Shown here: positions 1-6,863 of the stretch, piece by piece
How the letters are laid out: each line of letters begins with the position of its first letter
Numbering within the stretch: the first letter of the stretch is position 1
Assembly: GCA_964628455.1 (NCBI GenBank)
Contig: CAZVPD010000141.1
Span: 1-9,549 of the forward strand
DNA: 9,549 nucleotides
Direction: 5' to 3'
Source of the DNA: JAQVWU01 sp964628455
GTDB lineage: Bacteria > Bacillota > Clostridia > Oscillospirales > CAG-272
Translations under genes and position numbers: made by a program
The notes under the pieces: generated by a model
Database searches by the model: none
What the model was told of the DNA's origin: nothing
The model's input: only the letters and a program-made list of their open reading frames with translations

Positions 1-2
1 AC

Positions 3-68
3 GAGGCAGTCACCGAAAAAACACAGGCGGCGATCATTAAAACATTTGAAGAATACGGGAATGATTGA
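3..68 (+). CDS. C-terminal tail of an unidentified protein (partial)
   Basis: The third frame is open from the left edge to a TGA at 66-68 and reads EAVTEKTQAAIIKTFEEYGND, an amphipathic helical ending. The other two forward frames also stop early but give Arg/His-rich or very short products, so this frame is the likeliest. Only 21 residues are visible, which is too few to name a family. The next gene starts 43 bases downstream on the same strand with no terminator between, so the two may share a transcript. Confidence 0.45.
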   Translation, partial: EAVTEKTQAAIIKTFEEYGND

Positions 69-111
69 TTATTAAAAACTGTTAGCCGTGTGATAAGAAA
101 GGAAGGCTCTC

Positions 112-774
112 ATGAACGGGCTGAATCGGGGAAGCCCGGATAAAAAGTCGGGATGCGGATGTCTGACAATCCTTTTAATACTGTTTATTATCGGCCTTAT
201 AATCGCACTCATCATAAATAATAACCGATTATCAAAACTAAACGACGAACTTTTGTTAAAAAAAGAAGCAATCAGCAGCCTGATAAGCAAAACAGACGAA
301 TATGCCGCCATGGAGGGCACAGCCGACAAAAGAGAACCGAAGAAGCCCTGCAAAATGTTTGTTATACAGAACGAACAAACTGATGCGAACGAAGTTAAGC
401 CCGCGGAAATAACATACTATGTATCAGATTACAATTTTTCCCTTCCGGAAGAGCTGCAGGCGAAAACGCCGGATGAACTCAATACGCTGGTCCGGATGTA
501 TTTCGAAGAAAAAGAAACGGGATATTATACCGTAAAGGATCGGGCTTATACGCAGTATCTGCAGATCACGGTCATCGATACGGCGACAGGCGACATAATT
601 GACGAGGCTTTCCTGGAAGGACCTCCCGACATGTTTCTCGACCGCGTCGACGAAAAAAAAGCGCACGGGAAAGTCCTTGCCGCACGGATTGAAAAATATC
701 TAAAAGATCTGGCGGGATACTCCAAAAGCGAAACGGTCAGCTCCGGACAGGAAACGCAGGCCGGTGCCAATTAA
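112..774 (+). CDS. Single-pass membrane protein of unknown function
   Basis: This 220-residue protein is not recognised. The ATG at 112 is preceded by GGAAGG at 101-106 with a 5-base spacer, which fixes the start. A short basic N-terminus (residues 1-13) is followed by a Cys-Gly-Cys at 15-17 and one hydrophobic segment at about 17-36. A Lys/Glu-rich stretch likely to be helical runs from about 40 to 65. The rest (about 80-200) is a charged soluble domain rich in Tyr, Asp and Glu, and the tail is polar. Positive charge before the segment predicts an inside N-terminus and an extracellular C-terminal domain. There is no lipobox and no sortase motif. It is probably co-transcribed with the gene upstream and ends before a terminator at 836-872. 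The coding call is firm; the function is unknown. Confidence 0.8.
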   Translation: MNGLNRGSPDKKSGCGCLTILLILFIIGLIIALIINNNRLSKLNDELLLKKEAISSLISKTDEYAAMEGTADKREPKKPCKMFVIQNEQTDANEVKPAEITYYVSDYNFSLPEELQAKTPDELNTLVRMYFEEKETGYYTVKDRAYTQYLQITVIDTATGDIIDEAFLEGPPDMFLDRVDEKKAHGKVLAARIEKYLKDLAGYSKSETVSSGQETQAGAN

Positions 775-835
775 AATTCCGGCGATATAAAAATACAGCG
801 GAACGACGTTCTTTGTTGTTACATGACAAGAAAAT

Positions 836-872
836 AAAAAGCCGGGTGAACATGCATCGCCCGGTTTTGCTG
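836..872 (+). terminator. Intrinsic terminator after the membrane protein gene
   Basis: CCGGGTG (842-848) pairs with CGCCCGG (858-864) across a 9-base loop, with one G-T wobble. Five As before the stem and TTTTG followed by a T-rich stretch after it extend and finish the structure. It lies 62 bases past the stop of the gene ending at 774. Confidence 0.75.
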
Positions 873-894
873 TCTTTATAAAACGATTCGGCTG

Positions 895-958
895 CCGGAA
901 AATGTCTGAACAAATATATTCAGATCCCATTCCGGTATATTAAAGCAGTTTTACCGGA
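895..958 (+). other. Overlapping inverted repeats in the 775-1112 intergenic stretch
   Basis: CCGGAAAATG-TCTGAA (895-910) can pair with TTCAGA (919-924) and CATTCCGG (928-935), with small bulges and an 8-base loop. Alternatively TCCGGTA (931-937) pairs perfectly with TACCGGA (952-958). The two pairings exclude each other because both use 931-935. The site is downstream of one terminator and upstream of the next promoter, so it may not be transcribed. It matches no riboswitch class I recognise. Apart from this, the terminator and the promoter, I see nothing in 775-1112. Confidence 0.25.
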
Positions 959-1042
959 GAAAAACCGAAAAACAATGCTGTCCCGGAATAGTTCCTGGTG
1001 CTGCGGCCTGTCCTTAATATTCGTAAAAAACAGAAAAAACGG

Positions 1043-1071
1043 TTGAATTCGGAGCGGACATGTGCTATAAT
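1043..1071 (+). promoter_or_regulatory. Sigma-A-type promoter for the solute-binding protein
   Basis: TTGAAT at 1043-1048 and TATAAT at 1066-1071 are separated by exactly 17 bases. TGC directly before TATAAT adds an extended -10 element. Transcription should begin near 1078, giving a leader of about 35 bases before the ATG at 1113. It is the best promoter in the window and suggests strong expression of the lipoprotein. Confidence 0.8.
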
Positions 1072-1112
1072 GCGGTCAAAACAAAACGGAAGGTTCAAAG
1101 AATCAAAAAAAG

Positions 1113-2597
1113 ATGAAAAAGTTATCCGCACGCGTAATTTCGGCGTTGTTCGCGGTATTGACGATCGCTGCCGCGGCGGCCTGCGCTGAAAAAGACGCCG
1201 TTACCGGTCAGGAAACTGCAGCCGAAACCACAGCCGAAGTCACTCTTTCCGAAGAGGAAAAAAATAACCCTAATTTTGAAGACGCAGATTACGGTGGCTA
1301 TGAATTCACCGTGATCATCAACGGCAGCCAGCTCGAACCGAACGTCGATTTCAACGCCGAGGAGCTCAACGGCGATATTCTGAACGACGCCATCTACAAC
1401 CGCGATAAAAACACCGGTGAGAAATTCAATATCGCGATCACCACCGTCTATTACGAGGACAGCGCGGCGCAAAGCACTGTGTCCAAGACCTTAAATGCGG
1501 GTGATCCGGCGTATGATATGGTCGAGGTCAACCTGAATTTCATGGTCGCGATGGCGGCAAAAGGCATGCTGACACCCATTGACGAAGTGCCGGAGATCGA
1601 TCTTGACAAACCGTACTGGAACCGGACCACGCTCGAGGGCAGTTCGATCGGCGGAAGGAATTATTTCGCCTACAGCGACCTCAACATCCACGCATTCGGC
1701 GCCACCCCCTGCGTCATATTTAATAAAAAGGTTCTCGCCGAATACAACCTCGGCGATATATACGCCGTTGTGTCGGGCGGAACATGGACCATGGACAGGA
1801 TGTCGGAGATGAGTTCCGCGGTCGCGCACGACCTTGACGGGGACGGCAAACTGACAAAGGACGATTACTGGGGCCTTATCTGCAACAACTTCGGCGTGGA
1901 CTGCCTTGTGAGCGGGTCGGGCTACAAGATGATCCTGAAGGACGAAAACGACCTGCCTTATCTGAACATCCCTTCCGAAACCTTCCTCGGCGTTGTCGAA
2001 GGTGTCAATAAAGTGCTTGCCCTCGAAACAGGCACCTTCCTTGTCGACCGCACGAGCACGCAGACCGAAGCCCGGGAATACTGGACCGAGGCTGCGATCA
2101 CCGAGGACAGAGCCCTGTTCTGGATAGGGAACCTTAAATGTGTCGAACGCCTGCGTTCCATGGAGACCGATTTCGGTATCGTGCCGATGCCGAAACTGAA
2201 CGAAGCTCAGGAAAATTACGCGGTGCACCGTCAGGCCAATGTCGGCGCCGCCATCAGCGTTCCTTCCCTCGTAGGCGACCCGGAGCTGGCCGGCACGGTC
2301 ATCGAGGAACTCTCCTACCGATCCTATTGCGATGTCATGCCTACATACAAAACGACTGTTCTCGAAGGCAAATTCTTTCGCGATCCCGAATCGGGCATAA
2401 CGCTTGAGATCATGCATGATACCTGTTATTGCGACATCGGCTTCATGTCCGCGCAGTACGGCGTCGACATCCTGACCGTATGCCGCGAAATCGTTACGAA
2501 GAACAAGGACGCGGTATCCACGCTCGAGAAGAATATCAGCAGATTCGATAAAGGCCTGGAAAAGCTCATCGGCGCGCTCGAAGACCTTGAGCAGTGA
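1113..2597 (+). CDS. Extracellular solute-binding lipoprotein, family 1 (ABC sugar-uptake type)
   Basis: This 494-residue protein resembles the substrate-capturing lipoproteins of carbohydrate ABC importers. A signal peptide (residues 1-23: basic MKKLSAR, then an Ala/Leu/Val core) ends in an Ala-rich lipobox with the lipidated Cys at 24. A Thr/Glu/Ala-rich linker to about residue 55 would tether the fold to the membrane. The mature domain begins with YGGYEFTVI, typical of this clostridial group. DLDGDGKLTKDD at 240-251 matches the 12-residue EF-hand calcium loop, as seen in some binding proteins. No permease or ATPase gene is adjacent, so it must work with a transporter encoded elsewhere or have become an orphan. 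The only good ribosome site, GGAAGG at 1088-1093, lies 19 bases before the ATG. No in-frame start codon lies closer to it. The ligand cannot be told from sequence. Confidence 0.88.
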   Translation: MKKLSARVISALFAVLTIAAAAACAEKDAVTGQETAAETTAEVTLSEEEKNNPNFEDADYGGYEFTVIINGSQLEPNVDFNAEELNGDILNDAIYNRDKNTGEKFNIAITTVYYEDSAAQSTVSKTLNAGDPAYDMVEVNLNFMVAMAAKGMLTPIDEVPEIDLDKPYWNRTTLEGSSIGGRNYFAYSDLNIHAFGATPCVIFNKKVLAEYNLGDIYAVVSGGTWTMDRMSEMSSAVAHDLDGDGKLTKDDYWGLICNNFGVDCLVSGSGYKMILKDENDLPYLNIPSETFLGVVEGVNKVLALETGTFLVDRTSTQTEAREYWTEAAITEDRALFWIGNLKCVERLRSMETDFGIVPMPKLNEAQENYAVHRQANVGAAISVPSLVGDPELAGTVIEELSYRSYCDVMPTYKTTVLEGKFFRDPESGITLEIMHDTCYCDIGFMSAQYGVDILTVCREIVTKNKDAVSTLEKNISRFDKGLEKLIGALEDLEQ

Positions 2598-2703
2598 AGA
2601 TCAAACGCGCGGGAAACATACCGAAGATACGCGCAGCCTCTTTCGGTGCGGAATTGTATGTCGGCGTTTTATCTCTGCCGCAAACCCGGCGTCGTGTATT
2701 AAG

Positions 2704-2746
2704 AAAAAAGCAGCGGACGGCTTATCCGGCTGTCCGCTGCTTTTTT
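2704..2746. terminator. Bidirectional terminator between the lipoprotein and kinase genes
   Basis: AAAAAAGCAGCGGAC (2704-2718) is the perfect reverse complement of 2732-2746, with a 13-base loop. The stem carries an A tract at its left end and a T tract at its right end, so it can end transcription in both directions. It serves the plus-strand lipoprotein gene ending at 2597 and the minus-strand kinase gene ending at 2776. Confidence 0.9.
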
Positions 2747-2775
2747 GACGATTAAAATCCGGGGGACAGTGGTGT

Positions 2776-3492
2776 TCACTGCCGTTTCAGCTTAAACCAG
2801 AAATTACTTCCGCAGCCGGGCGCCGATTCGGCTCCGTATTCGGCATGGTGCATCTCGAAGATCTTTTTCACGATGGACAGTCCGAGCCCCGTTCCCGCGA
2901 CCGGCCTTTTATGCTTTTTATCGGCTTTATAGTATCTGTCCCAGATATACGGCAGGTCTTCGGGATCGATCCCCTCGCCGTTATCCGTTATTTCGATCTT
3001 TACAAAGCCGTCCGCGGCCGTCTGACGGACGGTTACTTTTTTATCCGTGCCTCCGTAATGGACCGCATTGATCAGAAGATTATAGACTGCCTGCGTGATC
3101 TTGATCGCATCCGCGGTTACGACGGCGTCTTCGCCGCACAGAAACACGATCTCGCAGCCGTCTTTTTTCAGCAGTTCGGACATTCTGCATACGGTTTCCT
3201 TTATGCTTTTCGTCAGACTGTATTCCCGCAGATCGAGCTTCACCCACCCGCTTTCCAGCCTGGACATATCCAGAACGTCGTTGACAAGGGAAGTAAGCCG
3301 CTTTGTTTCGTCCATGATCGTCTGCGTCTGTCCGGGGGTGACCTCATCGGGAAAATCATGCATCATTTCCGCATAGCTGTAGATCAGGGCCAGCGGGGTC
3401 TTCAGGTCATGCGATTTGTTGGCCATCAGTTCCCGCCTTAGATTTTCGGTTTTGGCAAGCTCACCTGCCGCGTGATTCAGCGTGTCCGACAA
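2776..3492 (-). CDS. Sensor kinase, C-terminal half (HisKA and HATPase domains)
   Basis: This frame holds the catalytic part of the kinase, which autophosphorylates a histidine and passes the phosphate to the neighbouring regulator. Counting from the TTG at 3492, the H-box is SHDLKTPL with the phosphorylated His at 28. The HATPase domain shows the N-box at 138-142 (NLLIN), DNGEGI at 170-175, the F-box YIWDRYYK at 182-189 and GTGLGLSIVKK at 200-210. These are the full set of ATP-binding motifs, so the domain should fold and act. The residue three before the His is Asn and the next is Lys (ANKSHD), where Val or Ile is usual. No ribosome site supports the TTG, or the internal ATG at 3426, as a genuine start. 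The frame extends upstream to the frameshift near 3555. Confidence 0.85.
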   Translation of the reverse strand: MSDTLNHAAGELAKTENLRRELMANKSHDLKTPLALIYSYAEMMHDFPDEVTPGQTQTIMDETKRLTSLVNDVLDMSRLESGWVKLDLREYSLTKSIKETVCRMSELLKKDGCEIVFLCGEDAVVTADAIKITQAVYNLLINAVHYGGTDKKVTVRQTAADGFVKIEITDNGEGIDPEDLPYIWDRYYKADKKHKRPVAGTGLGLSIVKKIFEMHHAEYGAESAPGCGSNFWFKLKRQ

Positions 3493-4060
3493 TTCGGTGA
3501 TCTCCGGATAACCTCCGCCCGAAAACCGGGTTTCGTATTTCCCCTTCCCCAGCGCTTTCGTTCAGATGTGCGATCGGCCGTGAAACATAGCCCGACATGA
3601 GCAGCGCAAGCAGAACCGAAAGCAGCAGCATGAGCAGCGTGATGACGGAAAGCTGCAATTCGAGGGTCGTCACCGTTGCATCGACGGGAGTGATCATGGC
3701 ATGAAACGTCAGCGACACTGTTCCGCCGTCCCGCAGAATAAAATTTTCGGTCCGCGTGATCGTTTCGGGCACCGCGTTGTTTTTGCCGGAGACAGGCTTT
3801 TTCGGCTCCGTAAACTCGTTTGCCGGCATGACGAAAATCGATTTTTCCTCATCAAACCTTTGAAGCAGGACACGAAGGTCCGGACTGTCGATGTTCTGTC
3901 CGACAAGCGCCACGGCCTGATCCATTTCCAGCCTGCGGACGAATTTATACATATCGTTGAGAAAAACCGTCTGGAACAGCCACAGTGTCAACAGCAGAAC
4001 GGAAGAAAATCCAAGCAAAAAAATAAAAATTTTCCATTTGAGCCGCAATTTCTTCAGCAT
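3461..4060 (-). CDS. Sensor kinase, N-terminal half (membrane sensor and start of HAMP)
   Basis: The ORF codes for 199 residues, of which about 170 belong to the kinase. The start at 4060 is supported by GAAGGA about 8 bases upstream, inside the end of the response regulator gene. A basic N-terminus is followed by a membrane segment at about 11-32. An extracytoplasmic region of about 100 residues (33-134) has no recognisable ligand-binding fold. A second membrane segment spans about 135-157. HAMP begins with SRPIAHLNES at 160-169. From about residue 171 the Gly/Arg-rich tail is out of frame and not native. Alone, this fragment would be a membrane sensor with no kinase domain. Confidence 0.8.
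   Translation of the reverse strand: MLKKLRLKWKIFIFLLGFSSVLLLTLWLFQTVFLNDMYKFVRRLEMDQAVALVGQNIDSPDLRVLLQRFDEEKSIFVMPANEFTEPKKPVSGKNNAVPETITRTENFILRDGGTVSLTFHAMITPVDATVTTLELQLSVITLLMLLLSVLLALLMSGYVSRPIAHLNESAGEGEIRNPVFGRRLSGDHRIVGHAESRGR
3545..3560 (-). other. Frameshift point: single copy of an inferred 8-bp tandem repeat
   Basis: On the minus strand the join reads AACGAAAGCGCTGGGGAAG. Two copies of GAAAGCGC would give a continuous HAMP reading (N-E-S-A-K-A-L-G-K); only one is present. Loss of 8 bases shifts the frame as seen. The missing copy is inferred, not observed. Confidence 0.6.
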
Positions 4061-4065
4061 CTGTT

Positions 4066-4752
4066 TTATCCTTCAAACCGGTAGCCGAGACCGCGCAGGG
4101 TCGTGATCAGATTCCCGTAATCTCCCATGTGCCTTCGCAGCAGTTTCATGTGCGTATCGAGTGTTCTGTCGTCGCCGCAGAAATCATATCCCCATACTTC
4201 CGTAAATATTTTTTCTCTCGTAACGGCTGTGTTTTTGTTTCTGATGAGAAAAAACAGAAGGTCGTATTCTTTGGGGGCCATTTCGGCAGGCACGCCGTCG
4301 ATATAGACCCTGTAGGCGGTCATATCCGCCGTGAAGCCTTCTTTGCGGAAGACGGAATGTCCGCTTCCGTCCGGCGCCGGTGTTTCGCTTTTCATCGTGC
4401 GGCGCAGAATAGCGTTCACCCTGAGCATGATCTCCTTGGAGGAAAAAGGCTTGACCACATAGTCGTCGGCACCCACCTCGAATCCGAGGGCTTTGTCGTA
4501 TTCCTCCCCACGGGCGGAAAGCATGATCACGGGGGTGCCGGAAATTTTACGGATCTCTTTTACCGCCGAAAAACCGTCGATCTCGGGCATCATGATGTCC
4601 ATGATGATCATGTCGAAATTCTTTTTTCTGCATAATTCCACGGCTTCCATGCCGTCTCCGGCTTCCGTCACCTCATGCCCTTCGAATACGGCATACCGTC
4701 TGAGGACGGCGCGAAGCCCGGCCTCATCGTCACAGATCAGTATTGCAGCCAT
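4066..4752 (-). CDS. Two-component response regulator, OmpR/PhoB family
   Basis: This 228-residue DNA-binding regulator has the usual family length. The receiver domain (1-115) has the acidic pair Asp8-Asp9, the phosphorylated Asp52 in MDIMMP, Ser79 in the switch position and Lys101 in VVKPF. All key residues are present, so it should be activatable. After a short linker, a winged-helix domain fills about 130-228, with the family hallmarks APKEYDLLFFL, REKIFTEVWGYDF, RTLDTHMKLLRR and TTLRGLGYRFEG. The ATG at 4752 follows a near-perfect ribosome site (AGGAGGTGA, about 7 bases away). The partner kinase gene begins 5 bases after its stop, so the two are translated from one message. With the kinase broken, it may be unphosphorylated or served by another donor. 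Its targets are unknown; the CotH operon immediately upstream is a candidate. Confidence 0.93.
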   Translation of the reverse strand: MAAILICDDEAGLRAVLRRYAVFEGHEVTEAGDGMEAVELCRKKNFDMIIMDIMMPEIDGFSAVKEIRKISGTPVIMLSARGEEYDKALGFEVGADDYVVKPFSSKEIMLRVNAILRRTMKSETPAPDGSGHSVFRKEGFTADMTAYRVYIDGVPAEMAPKEYDLLFFLIRNKNTAVTREKIFTEVWGYDFCGDDRTLDTHMKLLRRHMGDYGNLITTLRGLGYRFEG

Positions 4753-4772
4753 AAAAAATCACCTCCTGTCCC

Positions 4773-4801
4773 ATTATACCATAAACCGGGTATAAAATCA
4801 G
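4773..4801 (-). promoter_or_regulatory. Promoter for the two-component operon
   Basis: On the minus strand TATAAT lies at 4778-4773, with TGG directly before it forming an extended -10 element. Seventeen bases further up is a weak -35, CTGATT (4801-4796). The -10 ends about 20 bases before the ATG, so the leader is short and carries the strong AGGAGGTGA site. The regulator can therefore be made independently of the CotH gene upstream. Confidence 0.6.
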
Positions 4802-4809
4802 CTTTCCAA

Positions 4810-4824
4810 TGTTATTTTATAACA
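4810..4824. promoter_or_regulatory. AT-rich dyad upstream of the regulator promoter
   Basis: TGTTAT-TTT-ATAACA is a perfect 6-bp inverted repeat with a 3-base centre. It lies 8 bases upstream of the -35 of the two-component promoter, where an operator could sit. OmpR-family regulators usually bind direct repeats, so self-control by this regulator is only a guess. It lacks the GC stem of a terminator. No convincing terminator follows the CotH gene. Confidence 0.25.
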
Positions 4825-4854
4825 ATGCTGCGTGTAAAAATTACGGATCCGGTG

Positions 4855-6831
4855 TTAATATCTTTTTTTCCGCGCGGCTATGAAAAGTCCGGCCGACAGC
4901 AAAACGACGGTCAGTATGCCGGAAGTTATGAGATAAGAATAATCCGTCTGTCCTTTCGCTTCGTCCGGACCGGAAAAACCGCCGCTTGTGCCGGAGGGGA
5001 CGGTTTGACCACCGGACTCCGGATCTCCGGGCGCAAAACCGTCCGGCACAGCTCCGTTCCGCCCGTCGGAGAGCGCATCGATCTGCTCTCCGGTCAGACC
5101 GAGTTCCGCCAGTTTTTCTCTGATCTCATCGGTCACGGTACCGCCGGCTTCGTTTATGATCTGCATAGCCCGGTTCATCGCTTCACGGCCGGGCATATCT
5201 TCCGCCCCACCGCCGTCCCGCATGATTCTATCCTGCCCACCGTTCTGCATGCTTCCGAGCAGAGATATTTCAAGGCCGTCTCCGGCGATCAGGTTTTCGG
5301 GTTTTGCGGCCTGTTCCGCCGCGGTCGAAGGGACCGTGCCTTCAAGCTGTCCCTGCACGCTTTCCGCACGCAGACTGCCGAGTTTTATGAAGGCGGGCAG
5401 CGCGCCGACATATTCCTCATAAGTGCAGAAAGCCGTTGCGTCGTTCTTTATATATCCGGAAATCAGCTCGTTCAATCCGGCTATTTTGGCTTCCCACTTG
5501 CCTCCGGCAAAATAACCGGTTATGAGTTCGCGCAGGAAGCCGTGGTATTTCTCCAGATACAGGGGATTTTCGAATAATTTTTCGATCAGCGGACGGGCGG
5601 ACATCTCCGTGCCGCTGACGGGCGTGTCGACGGGAAAATTGATGACGGACGAAGCGCTGCCGTTTTGAAATCCGCCCCAGGCCAGATTGTAATCCCACGG
5701 CAAAATCGTGATCCGGCCGTCGTTCTCATAGAGATAATAATTCTGCGCCATACCGGAGGAATAACTGTCCATATTCACGACGACGGTATGTGCCGCAAGA
5801 TAGCGCAGAATTTGGTCCGTGTCGAAATATTTTTCGAGATCCCTGCCCTCCGACAGGGCTTTGAGAGCTTCGATCACCCTTTTCTGATCGCTCCCGCTGC
5901 TTTTCCCGACTGCGTTGTTAAAAATCGCACTGTAGCTTGAGGGATTGTCACCGGTATATTCAAGGCTGCCGCCGCTGCTGCCGCGCCCGTTCATGCCCTG
6001 TGCTGACCACCCATCCACGGGAGCTTCCTGCGGAAGTGCCCGTTCCGCACCGGACAGGCCGGGGAGTCCGGTTTCCCCGGCGTCGGCCGGAGGAACGATT
6101 TCGGGATTGTCCGGCATGTCCGGCAGAACACCGTTTTCAGCGGCATCCGTATCCGTTTTGCGCCCGCCGGCAGGGAAACCGGCTATACCGCCGGCGTCAT
6201 CGCCCATATCCATGCTCTTCACGTTATACAGCATGCCGCTTGTCGTGCCGAACGTCCGTTCTTCATAGCTGTCGTTATAAAGCTCCACCGCGAGGTAAAG
6301 GCCGAAACCCTCGCCGTTTACCGAAATGTCGGCATAGCCGAAATACGGCGCGTCGACCCCCGCTGCCTCCATCAGTTCGTAGGAAACGTATTCCTTCATA
6401 TAGGTGTTGTCTCCGAGCATATTGTTGAGGACAAAGCTTTCAAGGCCGAAACAGGTTCCGCCTTTGACGTATTCGTCAAACTGCAGGCGGAAGCTGTAAC
6501 GGTCGCTGTCATTCATCTGCGAGACCTGAGTCAGGCTGGAATTGCCTTTTGCCCTGACGCCCACGTTCCGGAACACGGTGCCGTTTACAGCGACGTCCGC
6601 CATGATAAACTCCTCGGAGACGGCATTATCGAGCATTTTACGCCATTCGCTTTCGTCCGCAAGGATCTCTATGCCGATGATATCCGTGCCGAATATTTTT
6701 TCCGCGTATTCAGGTTCCGCATCGGATGTGTCTGTTCCTTTATGTGAGAAAACAAGCATCGCCGCGGCGATCGCCAGGGCGATGCACAACGCCGTCACCG
6801 CTGCCAAACCGATTTTTCTGCTTTGAATCAT
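4855..6831 (-). CDS. CotH-family kinase, membrane-anchored surface protein
   Basis: This 658-residue protein belongs to the CotH family of atypical kinases, named for the spore-coat protein that phosphorylates other coat proteins. A membrane segment (about 8-28) acts as signal or anchor. The kinase-like domain has VGVRAKGNSSL at 90-100, NMDSYSSGMAQNYYLYE around Asp355 and LPWDYNLAWG at 378-386 with Asp380; these match the conserved catalytic and metal-site regions. Residues about 208-288 form a Gly/Pro/Asp/Glu-rich insert splitting the domain, common in clostridial members. After about 500 comes a low-complexity linker with a short helical piece (about 550-590). It ends with a membrane helix (632-653) and RKKRY, without LPXTG. 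The bulk should face outside. The ATG at 6831 follows GGAGGA about 9 bases away and lies 32 bases after the DUF4956 gene. The substrate is unknown. Confidence 0.9.
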   Translation of the reverse strand: MIQSRKIGLAAVTALCIALAIAAAMLVFSHKGTDTSDAEPEYAEKIFGTDIIGIEILADESEWRKMLDNAVSEEFIMADVAVNGTVFRNVGVRAKGNSSLTQVSQMNDSDRYSFRLQFDEYVKGGTCFGLESFVLNNMLGDNTYMKEYVSYELMEAAGVDAPYFGYADISVNGEGFGLYLAVELYNDSYEERTFGTTSGMLYNVKSMDMGDDAGGIAGFPAGGRKTDTDAAENGVLPDMPDNPEIVPPADAGETGLPGLSGAERALPQEAPVDGWSAQGMNGRGSSGGSLEYTGDNPSSYSAIFNNAVGKSSGSDQKRVIEALKALSEGRDLEKYFDTDQILRYLAAHTVVVNMDSYSSGMAQNYYLYENDGRITILPWDYNLAWGGFQNGSASSVINFPVDTPVSGTEMSARPLIEKLFENPLYLEKYHGFLRELITGYFAGGKWEAKIAGLNELISGYIKNDATAFCTYEEYVGALPAFIKLGSLRAESVQGQLEGTVPSTAAEQAAKPENLIAGDGLEISLLGSMQNGGQDRIMRDGGGAEDMPGREAMNRAMQIINEAGGTVTDEIREKLAELGLTGEQIDALSDGRNGAVPDGFAPGDPESGGQTVPSGTSGGFSGPDEAKGQTDYSYLITSGILTVVLLSAGLFIAARKKRY

Positions 6832-6863
6832 CGCAACTGTCCTCCGGATTTCTTCGGGTGCCG

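Larger units (their letters stand above)
2776..4060 (-). pseudogene. Sensor histidine kinase gene split by a frameshift
   Basis: Read together, the two ORFs here make one ordinary membrane sensor kinase of about 430 residues: two membrane segments with an outside sensor domain between them, then HAMP, HisKA and HATPase domains. The upstream frame fails in HAMP just after HLNESA. The other frame resumes with KALGKGKYETRF, exactly what HAMP should continue with. The sequence at the join has GAAAGCGC once (3552-3559 on the plus strand). Restoring a second tandem copy gives NESAKALGK and a single open frame, so an 8-bp repeat loss is the simplest explanation. A single-base G-run error near 3545-3550 is an alternative but would leave HAMP three residues short. 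Both halves are otherwise intact, which suggests a recent event, phase variation or an assembly error. The gene follows the response regulator by 5 bases. Confidence 0.8.

Noticed and set aside
1491..2417. Long minus-strand ORF of 308 codons opposite the lipoprotein gene
   Set aside because: It is antisense to a well-supported gene with signal peptide, promoter and terminator, and its His/Arg/Val-rich product resembles no protein family. It is a shadow of codon bias.
2598..2703. Searched for a small gene or RNA between the lipoprotein stop and the terminator
   Set aside because: No ORF with a ribosome site and no stable fold other than the terminator was found.
4675..5577. Plus-strand ORF of 300 codons across the regulator promoter and CotH C-terminus
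   Set aside because: It is antisense to the CotH and regulator genes, runs through their intergenic region and has no family motif or ribosome site.
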